A stretch of DNA of 64,000 nucleotides from UBA965 sp040396955 (GTDB taxonomy: Bacteria > Chloroflexota > Chloroflexia > Chloroflexales > Roseiflexaceae): contig JBBAWX010000015.1 in the NCBI GenBank assembly GCA_040396955.1, positions 1 through 64,000 on the forward strand, given 5' to 3'. Of this stretch, positions 54,025 through 62,778 are shown one piece after another. Made by a program: the position numbers and the translations under genes. The notes below the pieces were generated by a model. It was given only the letters and a program-made list of their open reading frames with translations. It was not told the origin of the DNA and made no database searches. Numbering within the stretch: the first letter of the stretch is position 1; the number at the start of each line of letters is the position of its first letter.

Positions 54025-54418
54025 TGCCGCTGTTGTGGTGGCGATTCATCATAAAGGTGGCTGTGCCCTCGAAGTAGGTCTGCAGGGCGGCGGCGATGTC
54101 TGGTGCAAAGCCTACCTCTGCAATGGCCTCGCACATGCACCGCACCCACGCATCGCGTTCGGCCGGGCCAATGGCAAACGGCATGTGCCGTAGGCGCAGG
54201 CGTGGGTGACCGCGTTGCTCGATATAGCGGGTTGGCCCACCAAAGTACTGCGTAATAAACAAAAACTGCCATTCCTTGCCCGGCTCAAGGTCTTCTGGGA
54301 ACATGGGGCGCAACAGTGGGTCGGCCACCACGTTGCGATAAAAGACGTCGACGAGCTGGCGAAACGGGGCGTCGCCGCCGGCGCGCTCGTAGATGCTGCG
54401 TGTGTCGTGTGTGCTCAT
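54008..54418 (-). CDS. truncated hemoglobin, group II
   Basis: A 136-residue 2-on-2 globin: IYERAGGDAPFRQLVDVFYRNV, DPLLRPMFP, and RGHPRLRLRHMPFAIGPAERDAW. His78 is the proximal heme ligand and Trp96 the G8 Trp of group II. Such proteins bind oxygen and often detoxify NO. It overlaps the upstream amidase gene by ATGA (54415-54418), an unexpected partner. Its 3' end overlaps the convergent membrane-protein gene by 17 bases. Confidence 0.9.
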   Translation of the reverse strand: MSTHDTRSIYERAGGDAPFRQLVDVFYRNVVADPLLRPMFPEDLEPGKEWQFLFITQYFGGPTRYIEQRGHPRLRLRHMPFAIGPAERDAWVRCMCEAIAEVGFAPDIAAALQTYFEGTATFMMNRHHNSGINLTE

Positions 54419-55818
54419 GGAGTTCCTACCGATTCAGTGCGCCGCAGGTTGGCGACGAGTGTGCTCAGGCGCTGTACGTTGTTCCACGCCGGTGCCACTA
54501 CGAAGAGCACATCGTGGGCGTACACCTGGTACACACATTGTACTCCGTTGACTTTGAATGTGCCCGACAACCCGAAGGGAGTGCCAATGGCCCAGAGCCG
54601 TGCTAGCTGGTGAAACATGCGCTCGGGGTAGTAGGTGGCTTTGGTGGCACGGTAGGTTTCACTGAGTAGTGCATCACGCACCGCCACAGTGCCCGCGTCG
54701 ATGCGACCGCCGATATCGCTGAGGAGTTGGATGGCGCGCCAATCGATGGTGCCATCCGGCTTGCTTTTGATGTACAGTGTGTCACCGGCACACACCTGCA
54801 TGTGGTACATCTGCCCGTTGATTTCGATGATGGTTGCTGGCGCCAACGGTGGGCCAATGTCGCGATTTGCGAAGCTATACAGATGAAACGGATTGTCCTC
54901 GCGGAATCCGGTGCCACCGATCCGCATGGTTTCATCAAGAAAAAACCGCGCAAGTGTGTTGGGTGCCGGGATGGATGTGCCTGTCGATTGCCACATGCTG
55001 GTCGGACGTTCACCGTTGGGTTGCTCCATGAAGTAGGTGTCACGCGCAAAGACCGTGCACTGGTATTGCTTGCCGTTGAACGTCAGCGTACGCGTGGGGG
55101 TCAATGGGGTGCCCGCATATTGGTCAAGCGCCATGGTGTTGATGGCCGAGAGCGGATCATATTGGTTTTTGTTGCGGCGCCATGTGATGCGAAGTAATTG
55201 TTCGCTGATTTTTTTGAATGTCTCACGCGGTGTGGAGTCTGTCTCTACGGGGAGACTAGGGAGTTTCGGGTTGCGTTTGATCCACGCCTCAACTTCACCG
55301 ATGACCCACGCCGGCGTGACCGCACGGCCTGGGCAACTTTTGGGGCTGTAATCACGATGAAACTTTAGTAGTTTTGCTGGTGGCAATTGCAGTCGCAACG
55401 ATAATCCGCCCAAAATAGCCAGCGCATGCTCCCAGACTGCTCCACTCGGGCGCTCGGTGTCGTAGTCGCCGACCATTTCGAGCCCGATGGTGTACCACCC
55501 CTTGCTGAAACTCCCATTGCCACGGCCAGCGTGGACGCCGATCTCACGCAGCGGCGTAAATAGCCATATCCCGTCAGGTGCAGCAAAGAGATGAGGTGCG
55601 GCCGTCCAGCCCAGTCCGGCAAAGTAACGCTGCATGCCCTGCATGCTTGTCACCCCGCGCCATTGGGCTACCGTTGGTCTCCAGGTGTGATGCAAGACGA
55701 CTTGGGTGGGCATGATTGGCCCGAATTGGTATGCGGTGACGTACTGCAACCACTCCGTGCCACTCAGCTTGACACCGTGCATCGGGGGAGTCCCCGCAAC
55801 CTCATAATCGCTTATCAT
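54415..55818 (-). CDS. N-acetylmuramoyl-L-alanine amidase with three C-terminal repeats
   Basis: A 467-residue protein. Residues 35-180 form an Amidase_2/PGRP zinc domain: ligands His43 or His44 (VVLHHTWRPT), His154 and Cys162 (KFHRDYSPKSCPG). No signal peptide is visible at the N-terminus. Residues 215-460 hold three imperfect repeats of about 85-105 residues, each with an NGxxY-xxxV-A-DTLY core: FNGKQYQCTVFARDTYF, INGQMYHMQVCAGDTLYI, VNGVQCVYQVYAHDVLFV. They may bind glycan or wall. An AGGAG ribosome site and an extended -10 promoter lie upstream. It overlaps the globin gene by ATGA. Confidence 0.82.
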   Translation of the reverse strand: MISDYEVAGTPPMHGVKLSGTEWLQYVTAYQFGPIMPTQVVLHHTWRPTVAQWRGVTSMQGMQRYFAGLGWTAAPHLFAAPDGIWLFTPLREIGVHAGRGNGSFSKGWYTIGLEMVGDYDTERPSGAVWEHALAILGGLSLRLQLPPAKLLKFHRDYSPKSCPGRAVTPAWVIGEVEAWIKRNPKLPSLPVETDSTPRETFKKISEQLLRITWRRNKNQYDPLSAINTMALDQYAGTPLTPTRTLTFNGKQYQCTVFARDTYFMEQPNGERPTSMWQSTGTSIPAPNTLARFFLDETMRIGGTGFREDNPFHLYSFANRDIGPPLAPATIIEINGQMYHMQVCAGDTLYIKSKPDGTIDWRAIQLLSDIGGRIDAGTVAVRDALLSETYRATKATYYPERMFHQLARLWAIGTPFGLSGTFKVNGVQCVYQVYAHDVLFVVAPAWNNVQRLSTLVANLRRTESVGTP

Positions 55819-55863
55819 GTGGCTGTGTCTCCTGGTCTGCCGTGTAGTAGATGGAAAAATATA

Positions 55864-55878
55864 CTACAAATTGTAGCA
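55864..55878 (-). promoter_or_regulatory. extended -10 promoter inside a palindrome (amidase-globin genes)
   Basis: On the minus strand TGCTACAAT (55878-55870) forms an extended -10 about 52 bases before the amidase start. It is embedded in the 13-base palindrome CTACAAATTGTAG (55864-55876), which could be an operator. No good -35 was found. Confidence 0.45.
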
Positions 55879-56022
55879 TAAAAAGACAGGGATGCCGACC
55901 ATGTTTGTGAGTGTGACGGGACGGTGCCGGGCACGTGGACCAGGATGATTTTGGCAAACGTTGCGGACAAGCGGGTGGAGATGCCGTACAATGAAATGTG
56001 GAACGGTACAACTGAGGGAAAC

Positions 56023-57519
56023 ATGCAGGAACGGATTGCGGTCATCGACCTAGGGTCAAACACGACGCGGATGATTGTGGTGGGATATGTGCCACACCAG
56101 ACGTTTAAATTACTCGACGAAGTACGTGAAGCGGTACGTCTTGCACAGGGGATCGACAAAGCGGGCAATCTGCATGCTGATTCCATGAGGCGCGCCATCA
56201 CGACGATGCGACTGTTCCACCAAATGTGTCAGGGGATTGGGGTTGACCGCATCATTCCGGTGGCCACGAGTGCGGTACGTGAAGCGAGCAACCGCGAGGA
56301 ATTTTTGGCGCGGGTGCGGATCGAGGCCGGGCTGGATTTTCGGGTACTCACCGCCCAAGAGGAGGCCTACTACGGCTATCTCGGTGCGGTCAACACGTTG
56401 CATCTGATAGATGGGTGTGTCATCGACATAGGTGGTGGGAGTACGCAGATTAGCAAGGTGCAACACCGCGCGCTCCACACCAGTGTGAGTCGCCCCATCG
56501 GAGCCGTGCGATTGACCGATCGTTTTGTGAAAAGTGATCCGATTTCGCCGCGTCATTTCAAGGCAGTTCAGAGTGCGATTCAGGCGCAGTTTGCCGATGT
56601 GCACTGGTTGCCGAGGCACGGTGGCGTCTTAGCGGGCATCGGCGGTACGATTCGTGCAATCGCTGAAATCGATCAAAAACTGACGCGTCATCCGATTGAC
56701 CGTGTGCACGGGCACAGCATGAGCGCTGAGCGGATTTTTGAGCTCATCGACATGTTGCGGGGCATGACCATCAAGCAACGTGAATCTATCCCGGGGATGA
56801 GTCGTGACCGAGCCGACCTGATTTTGGCGGGTGGCATGATCTTGGCCGAAGTGATGCGAAGTGGTGCATTTAGCCAGATTTCGGTCAGTGGTCAAGGGTT
56901 ACGCGAGGGGCTCTTCTTCGAGCAATTCACGCGTGGGAGCACGGCGCTCATCCACGACATTCGGAGTTTTAGTGTGTACAATTTGGCGCGCATGTATCAC
57001 TACGAGGCCATTCATTCGGCCAAAGTCCGTGATTTAGCGTTGTCGTTGTTCGATCAGCTCTCCCCGTTGCACGGGTACGATGCTACCATCCGCGAGTTGG
57101 TGGGGCACGCAGCCATCTTGCACGATATCGGCAACGCGGTCAACTACTACGACCACCACAAGCACGGCGCCTATCTCATCCTCAATAGTCCCATGCAGGG
57201 GTTTACGCATCGCGAAGTGGCCATCATCGCCTTGTTGGTACGGTTTCACCGCAAGGGTGATGTGTCGGTCGATGCGTTCAAAAGCATCCTTGAGCCAACC
57301 GATCGCGAGTTGGTGATGCGCATGTCGGCGATGTTGCGTCTTGCTGAGTTTTTGGAGCGGCGCAAGAATCAAGTGGTGCAGGCACTGACCGTCGAAATCG
57401 GCAAAACGGTGCGCATTGTGACGATTTCGGCCGGCGACAATGCGGTCGAGGTGTGGGATGCCAACCGCGCCGCTGGGTTGTTTCGCAAGGCGTTCGGATG
57501 TGACGTCGACATCCTGTAA
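56023..57519 (+). CDS. Ppx/GppA phosphatase with C-terminal HD-type domain
   Basis: A 498-residue exopolyphosphatase/guanosine pentaphosphatase family protein. The two actin-fold phosphate loops are VIDLGSNTTRMIVVG (residues 6-20) and CVIDIGGGSTQIS (about 140). GIGGTIRAIAE follows. The C-terminal 190 residues carry an HD-like helical domain (VGHAAILHDIGNAVNYYDHHKHGAYLILNS). It would hydrolyse polyphosphate or pppGpp, linking to phosphate stress and the stringent response; sequence alone cannot separate the two. A GAGGGAA ribosome site sets the start at 56023. Confidence 0.88.
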   Translation: MQERIAVIDLGSNTTRMIVVGYVPHQTFKLLDEVREAVRLAQGIDKAGNLHADSMRRAITTMRLFHQMCQGIGVDRIIPVATSAVREASNREEFLARVRIEAGLDFRVLTAQEEAYYGYLGAVNTLHLIDGCVIDIGGGSTQISKVQHRALHTSVSRPIGAVRLTDRFVKSDPISPRHFKAVQSAIQAQFADVHWLPRHGGVLAGIGGTIRAIAEIDQKLTRHPIDRVHGHSMSAERIFELIDMLRGMTIKQRESIPGMSRDRADLILAGGMILAEVMRSGAFSQISVSGQGLREGLFFEQFTRGSTALIHDIRSFSVYNLARMYHYEAIHSAKVRDLALSLFDQLSPLHGYDATIRELVGHAAILHDIGNAVNYYDHHKHGAYLILNSPMQGFTHREVAIIALLVRFHRKGDVSVDAFKSILEPTDRELVMRMSAMLRLAEFLERRKNQVVQALTVEIGKTVRIVTISAGDNAVEVWDANRAAGLFRKAFGCDVDIL

Positions 57520-57537
57520 ATATCATCTTTGGTCGTC

Positions 57538-57571
57538 ATACCGCCCCTGCCGTGTTTGGCAGGGGCGGTAT
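57538..57571. terminator. perfect 14-bp hairpin between convergent genes
   Basis: ATACCGCCCCTGCC (57538-57551) pairs perfectly with 57558-57571 around a 6-base loop. Neither side has a T-run. It lies between the ppx/gppA stop (57519) and the ftsK stop (57577), the same arrangement as the 17-bp hairpin at 46942-46984. Confidence 0.6.
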
Positions 57572-57576
57572 GCGTG

Positions 57577-60120
57577 TTAGTGAGGAGGGCGGTTTTCGTT
57601 GCCGACGAGCACCTCACGTGAGCGCCCTTCGTCGGCGGGGCCGACAATACCCTGTTGTTCGAGCATCTCGATGAGCTGTGAGGCCTTGCTATAGCCGATG
57701 CGCAGGCGGCGTTGGAGCAACGAAGCCGAGGCACGCTTGTGTTGTTGTACCAATTTGATGGCCTCTGGTAGCAAGGCATCTTGCTCGCCAGTCGACAAAT
57801 ATTCTGCAATGGGCTGCATGCCAGCCACCTCGCCATCATCATCGGTTGGGGCGTGGGTGGATTGGCCGTGGTCAGTATGTGGCACCGGCTCGCGTGGGAA
57901 GACGGGCAGGCGATCCACTTTGGCCAATTCGGGCTCGAGGTCATCCATGTTGATGCGTTCGGTGACCCGCGGGCTCGGTGCTTTGTCGCCCGGGGTGTCG
58001 GGTTCGGCGGGCGGCTCCGCTGTGCGCCAGAAGCGGACAATGTGTTCGACCTCTTCGTCGCTCAGGTGGGTACCCTGCACGCGGAACACACGTGGTGAGT
58101 CGGCCGCATTAAAGAGCATGTCACCGCGTCCGAGCAGTTGCTCAGCCCCCGGTTGATCGAGAATGACGCGGGAGTCGATTTGCGACGTGACTGCGAAGGC
58201 GATGCGTGACGGGAAATTGGCTTTAATCAGGCCGGTGACCACGTCGACCGACGGACGCTGGGTGGCGATAATCAAGTGAATCCCGGTGGCGCGGGCCATT
58301 TGCGCTAAACGACAAATCAACGTCTCGACATCGTCGGGCGCCATCATCATCAAGTCGGCTAGTTCGTCGATGATGATGACAATATAGGGCATGGTCTCGA
58401 GGTCTTTGCGTTCACGGGCCATGGCGCGGTAGCTATCGAGGTTGCGTACGCCAATTTTGGCAAAAAGTTTATAGCGCCGCTCCATCTCGCGCACCGCCCA
58501 TTTGAGCGTCGGTACGACGCGCTCGACCTCGGTGACCACCGGCGCAAGGAGATGCGGGATGCCGTTGTAGCCCACGAGTTCGACCCGCTTGGGATCGACC
58601 ATGATGAACTTGAGGTCGTCCGGGGTGTGACGCATCAGGAGTGCACAAATGAAGCAGTTGATGGCCACCGATTTACCGCTCCCGGTGCTCCCAGCCACAA
58701 GTAAGTGCGGCATGCGCTCCATGCCGGCGACCACCGGGTGCCCCGATACGTCTTTCCCGAGGGGCAGGCGCAATTTGCCTTTGGCCCGTGTAAACTCATC
58801 GCTTTCGATGATGTCACGCAGGGCGACGGTCGACACCGATGAATTGGGGATTTCGATGCCGACGACTGCTTTACCCGGGATGGGAGCCTCGATACGGATC
58901 GATGGGGCCGCCAAGGCCAGTGCCAAATCTTTGTCGAGGGTGGTGATTTTGTTGACTTTAACACCTACTGCAGGTTGGAGTTCGTATTGTGTGACGGCAG
59001 GTCCCACGTTGATGTTGACAACGCGGGCCTCGACTTTAAAACTCGCCAAGGTGTCTTCGATGAGGCGTGATTTGGTGCGATGCTCTTCGTCGCTAATGGT
59101 CGCTTCGACCGAGTAGCGCAAAAACTCCACTGGTGGCATGCTCCAGGCTCGATAGGCGGTACCTCCCTCGAAGCCGTCAAGTGCCCCTTGGATGAGTTGG
59201 GCATTGCCCGGAGTCGGCCGATTGGTGTTGATGGATGGCCCTGGAGGCGGGGTGGTGTGACCACTTGCAGCGGCCTTTTGGCCGCGGAGCATGGCATCGA
59301 GCATGTCGATTTCGGCCTGCTCATCGACCTCTTTGGTGCTCTTTTTCGATTTTGTTTTTGGTGTTGCTGTGGTGGTGGCCGGCGGTGCAGGCGTCAGCTG
59401 AGCCGTATCACCGCGGTAGCGGGCCTGGGTTTTGCGCTCGGCAATGGGCGTGACAACGACGGTCTCTTCATCGTCAATGAGGGTGCTGTTGAGCGCCGAG
59501 GTGCGGCCTTTCCGTGGGGCAGGTGCCCAGGTGCTCTGGCCACGTAGTTTGATCCAGAGCACGATGAACGCATGGCGTACCGTGGCGGCAATCTGCACCA
59601 CCGTGATGTCGAAAGCAAGCATGACGCCGGCAAGACCGAAGATGCTACTCAGTGCGAAGCCGGCTGGGCGCCCGATGGCCTGGGTCAGGAGCCCCAAGAG
59701 GGCATAGCCCACGATGCCACCGCCAGCACCCACCTGATCGGCGTAGCCTTGGCGTGGCGTAATGCCGAATTCAAGCAAGATGAGCATCGTGATGATGACG
59801 AGCACGGTGCCAGCAATTTGGGTGCCTTGGAGCGGGTTATTGTCGCGTTGGCCGTTTTGAAACATGCCCACGCCCAACATACCGATCACGAGTGGCACAA
59901 TGAGTGCCCCCCAGCCAAGGACCTTCTCCATGAAGGCCTTCCAGCTCGCACCGAGTTGGCCGGTGCTCCCGGTCAAATAAAAAATGATGGTTACCCCAGC
60001 AATCGCAATTAAGCCCAATGCAAAGAGCTCACGCTGGTGTTCGGGGCGCAGGGTGATGGCGCTTTTGCGCTTGGCGCGGCGCCCGGTTCCTCGCGTCTGA
60101 CTCGTTTTGCTTTTGGTCAT
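57577..60120 (-). CDS. ftsK: DNA translocase FtsK/SpoIIIE
   Basis: An 847-residue translocase that clears chromosomal DNA from the division septum. A basic N-terminus (SKTSQTRGTGRRAKRKSA) precedes four transmembrane helices in residues 30-190. A Thr/Pro/Lys-rich linker follows to about 300, then the motor domain with Walker A VAGSTGSGKSVAINCF (about 475) and Walker B IIIDELADLMMM. The C-terminal winged-helix gamma domain (ASASLLQRRLRIGYSKASQLIEMLEQQGIVGP) reads polarity sites on DNA. Length is typical of the SpoIIIE class. A candidate extended -10 lies 71 bases upstream. Confidence 0.95.
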   Translation of the reverse strand: MTKSKTSQTRGTGRRAKRKSAITLRPEHQRELFALGLIAIAGVTIIFYLTGSTGQLGASWKAFMEKVLGWGALIVPLVIGMLGVGMFQNGQRDNNPLQGTQIAGTVLVIITMLILLEFGITPRQGYADQVGAGGGIVGYALLGLLTQAIGRPAGFALSSIFGLAGVMLAFDITVVQIAATVRHAFIVLWIKLRGQSTWAPAPRKGRTSALNSTLIDDEETVVVTPIAERKTQARYRGDTAQLTPAPPATTTATPKTKSKKSTKEVDEQAEIDMLDAMLRGQKAAASGHTTPPPGPSINTNRPTPGNAQLIQGALDGFEGGTAYRAWSMPPVEFLRYSVEATISDEEHRTKSRLIEDTLASFKVEARVVNINVGPAVTQYELQPAVGVKVNKITTLDKDLALALAAPSIRIEAPIPGKAVVGIEIPNSSVSTVALRDIIESDEFTRAKGKLRLPLGKDVSGHPVVAGMERMPHLLVAGSTGSGKSVAINCFICALLMRHTPDDLKFIMVDPKRVELVGYNGIPHLLAPVVTEVERVVPTLKWAVREMERRYKLFAKIGVRNLDSYRAMARERKDLETMPYIVIIIDELADLMMMAPDDVETLICRLAQMARATGIHLIIATQRPSVDVVTGLIKANFPSRIAFAVTSQIDSRVILDQPGAEQLLGRGDMLFNAADSPRVFRVQGTHLSDEEVEHIVRFWRTAEPPAEPDTPGDKAPSPRVTERINMDDLEPELAKVDRLPVFPREPVPHTDHGQSTHAPTDDDGEVAGMQPIAEYLSTGEQDALLPEAIKLVQQHKRASASLLQRRLRIGYSKASQLIEMLEQQGIVGPADEGRSREVLVGNENRPPH

Positions 60121-60190
60121 CCCCTGCTCCTATCACACGATGGCAATACGTGTGGATTTATGACATTCTATAGTAGGCAATGGTATGCAC

Positions 60191-60199
60191 AGTATAGCA
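60191..60199 (-). promoter_or_regulatory. candidate extended -10 promoter of ftsK
   Basis: On the minus strand TGCTATACT (60199-60191) forms an extended -10 about 71 bases before ftsK. No matching -35 was found. It overlaps the region between recJ (stop at 60224) and ftsK. Confidence 0.4.
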
Positions 60200-60223
60200 C
60201 ATATGTGTTGTGTGAGGAACCCC

Positions 60224-61999
60224 TCATGCGTGGTTGTCGAGGGTCGTGTGGTTGACAGGATGAGGTGGGGCATCTGCGCCTCGAGCCGAGCGGAAATCAC
60301 GTAGATCGAGGCGTAGTTCTTGGCGCCCATTCCAGACGTTGAGGTGTACCTGATAAGCAATATCGACATGCGTGATGCGGTTGAAATGCACCGCCAGTGC
60401 GCCATCATTCCAGGCTACAGCCGAAAACGCGCGTCCGGCCAAGTCGAGTTTGAGCATCAGGTGGCGGCCATCTGCCCCCATCGTTTTGGCCGAAATCACG
60501 CGACAGTTGCGGGTCAACAACACGGGGGCCGTGTTGCGCTGGCCGGTCGGCTCGAGAGCGGCTAATTCGGCGTACAACTGCATGTCGACCGCAGTGGCAG
60601 GGACTTCGCAGTCGATGGTCAGAGTGCGCACACCAATGGGGAGTTGGTGGTGTTGGGCATAGGCAATCAGGGCTGTGCGCAGTGCATCAATGTTGGCACT
60701 CTCGATGTGGAATCCAGCCGCCGCTGCGTGACCTCCCACCTGCAAAAACTCCACCCCACAGTTGCGCAATGCTCCAATCATATCGATCATGTTGGCAGAG
60801 CGCGCCGAGCCACGGGCATGTGGGACTTTGTGCTCAATGATGATGGTGGGGCGCGCGAACTGATCGGCGATACGCGCAGCAACGAGACCCACTAGACCGG
60901 CATGGGCTTCGGGGTCGGCATGCACGATGACCGGATCAAGATGCCGCTGAATGGCTTGTATGTCAGTCGCGATGCGGTCTTGCAGCGCCCGAGTCTGTTG
61001 TTGGCGGTCACTGTTGAACTGATCGAGCTGGCGGGCCCACGTACGTGCATCACTCACGTTGTCGGCGAGCAGAAGCCGATAGGCGGGCTCGGCATCGTAG
61101 ATGCGCCCCGCCGCATTGATGCGGGGTGCGAGCCGAAAGGCCACATCTTCGGCGCGGAGTTCAGCTGGTGCCACTCCCGCAACCTCCAGTAAAGCGGTAA
61201 TGCCGGGGCGTGGCCCGCGCGCCATCACCGCAAGCCCGCTGTGGACGTAGGCGCGGTTTTCACCGTGCAACGGACCAAGATCAGCAATGGTACCAAGTGC
61301 TACGAGGTCAAGTAAATCGGTCATGGCATGGGCAGGCAGTGGCATGCCGAGGGCACCAATGGCGGCGACCAGTTTGTAGGCGACCCCAACGCCAACCAAC
61401 CCCTTGTCGGGGTAGTGGCAAAACGGCAGGTGTGGATTGACCACGGCGGTGGCGACGGGGAGCTCGGCTGGGGGATGGTGATGGTCGGTGACGATGACGT
61501 CGAGGCCCAGCGCCCGGGCGTGGGCGACCTCTTCGCGGTTGCTGATGCCACAGTCGACCGTAAGCAGGAGTTGTACGCCGCTTCGCCAGAGGCGCTCAAT
61601 GGCGTCGTGGTTGAGGCCATAGCCCTCGTTGGTGCGATGGGGAATGTAGGGTGCAATGTTGGCGCCGAGTTGGCGAAAGGCGTCGCAAATCAGGCTAGTG
61701 GCGGTAATGCCGTCGGCGTCGAAATCGCCGTAGACGGCAATCGGCTGTGCTTCATTGATGGCGCGGATGATGCGCTGAGCGGCAGCGCGCATATCGTGCA
61801 TGGCCAATGGATCATGGTTGGGCGCTACACGACCGAGGTAGTCACTGATGGTGTGCGCATCGGTGTAGCCACGTGAGGTGATAATATGCGCCAAAAATGG
61901 AGTAATATGACTCGATTGAGCGAGTGCGTGCACCGCGGAAGTGGCCAGGCTTGGTGCGAATTGCCACTGCATCTTGTGCGCGGTTGGAGGGGTGCTCAT
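60224..61999 (-). CDS. recJ: single-strand-specific exonuclease RecJ
   Basis: A 591-residue DHH-superfamily 5'-3' exonuclease for recombination and mismatch repair. Metal-binding motifs: VYGDFDADGITATSL (residues 89-103), LTVDCGIS, and VIVTDHHHPP (the DHH motif). The DHHA1 domain shows HAGLVGLVAARIADQF and GGHAAAAGFHIE. A C-terminal OB-like domain ends in LRLDLRDFR. The frame extends 21 codons upstream; the ATG at 61999 is chosen on family length, with only a weak ribosome site. A minus-strand TATACT (62037-62032) could be its -10. Confidence 0.92.
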   Translation of the reverse strand: MSTPPTAHKMQWQFAPSLATSAVHALAQSSHITPFLAHIITSRGYTDAHTISDYLGRVAPNHDPLAMHDMRAAAQRIIRAINEAQPIAVYGDFDADGITATSLICDAFRQLGANIAPYIPHRTNEGYGLNHDAIERLWRSGVQLLLTVDCGISNREEVAHARALGLDVIVTDHHHPPAELPVATAVVNPHLPFCHYPDKGLVGVGVAYKLVAAIGALGMPLPAHAMTDLLDLVALGTIADLGPLHGENRAYVHSGLAVMARGPRPGITALLEVAGVAPAELRAEDVAFRLAPRINAAGRIYDAEPAYRLLLADNVSDARTWARQLDQFNSDRQQQTRALQDRIATDIQAIQRHLDPVIVHADPEAHAGLVGLVAARIADQFARPTIIIEHKVPHARGSARSANMIDMIGALRNCGVEFLQVGGHAAAAGFHIESANIDALRTALIAYAQHHQLPIGVRTLTIDCEVPATAVDMQLYAELAALEPTGQRNTAPVLLTRNCRVISAKTMGADGRHLMLKLDLAGRAFSAVAWNDGALAVHFNRITHVDIAYQVHLNVWNGRQELRLDLRDFRSARGADAPPHPVNHTTLDNHA

Positions 62000-62141
62000 G
62001 AACGATTCCCGTGTAGGAGGACTTGCGGGTAAGTATATCATGCTCCCTCCGATAGCGTGCATTGGTGATGTGTGTCGGTCTTTTTACCGTATCAGACCCA
62101 TAAAAAGACACGCCCCGCGTACCCATGAAAGTGAGTATGTC

Positions 62142-62666
62142 ATGATGATTTCTTTTGATACGGCCAAGGGGCACTTCCAAGCGCGGGCTGGCGCAATTTG
62201 CATAAAAAACGACTGCCTGCTGATTCATCGCGATCGTCGCCTGACGCAGTGGGCGGTGCCAGGTGGACGAATCGACATTGGCGAGTCGAGTGCCACCACG
62301 CTCGAGCGTGAAATGCACGAAGAATTGCACACCCCGTGTCGGGTTGAGCGTTTGGCCATGGTCATTGAGCTCATTGCAGATCGTCCCCACGACCCCCGTG
62401 GCTGTTTCCATGAACTGGGCTGGTATTACGTGGTGGCACTCCCCGAATTACCCTGGCAAGCAGAGCGATTTTACGGGCATGCGGAAGCCGTCAATGCTGA
62501 ATTTTGGTGGTGTCCACTCTCCGAGATCGATGCAATAACCCTCTACCCGGTGGCTTTGAAAGCGTGGGTCCAGGCTGGGCAACCTGCTCTCCAGCACATC
62601 GTAGAGACCCAGCAGGTCGACGAGGCAGGTCACCTCACACGCCAGTTGTGGCAAATCCCCACCTAA
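62142..62666 (+). CDS. Nudix hydrolase
   Basis: A 174-residue Nudix protein with a slightly divergent box: GGRIDIGESSATTLEREMHEELHTP. The REMHEE metal ligands are intact, but the usual Gly after EE is replaced by His two positions on. It resembles ADP-ribose/mutT-type housecleaning enzymes; the substrate is unknown. The frame is open 67 codons upstream into the recJ region, but the double ATG at 62142 begins the recognisable domain. The ribosome site is weak. It diverges from recJ. Confidence 0.8.
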   Translation: MMISFDTAKGHFQARAGAICIKNDCLLIHRDRRLTQWAVPGGRIDIGESSATTLEREMHEELHTPCRVERLAMVIELIADRPHDPRGCFHELGWYYVVALPELPWQAERFYGHAEAVNAEFWWCPLSEIDAITLYPVALKAWVQAGQPALQHIVETQQVDEAGHLTRQLWQIPT

Positions 62667-62704
62667 ATACGGTACAATGCATCCACAACAATGTGTCACA
62701 TGTG

Positions 62705-62733
62705 TTGTCAAATTGGAACATTTGTGCTATATT
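62705..62733 (+). promoter_or_regulatory. sigma70-type promoter of the kinase-like gene
   Basis: TTGTCA (62705-62710) and TATATT (62728-62733) are 17 bases apart, and the -10 is extended (TGC before it). The start codon is 46 bases downstream of the -10. Confidence 0.75.
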
Positions 62734-62778
62734 TTTCCTAGGCACCAAAGCAACTTCGCACCCGAGAGTAGGCGTAGT

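Noticed and set aside
55924..56022. Longer start for the Ppx/GppA gene
   Set aside because: The extra 33 codons lack family similarity; the ATG at 56023 has a GAGGGAA site and the domain begins at once.
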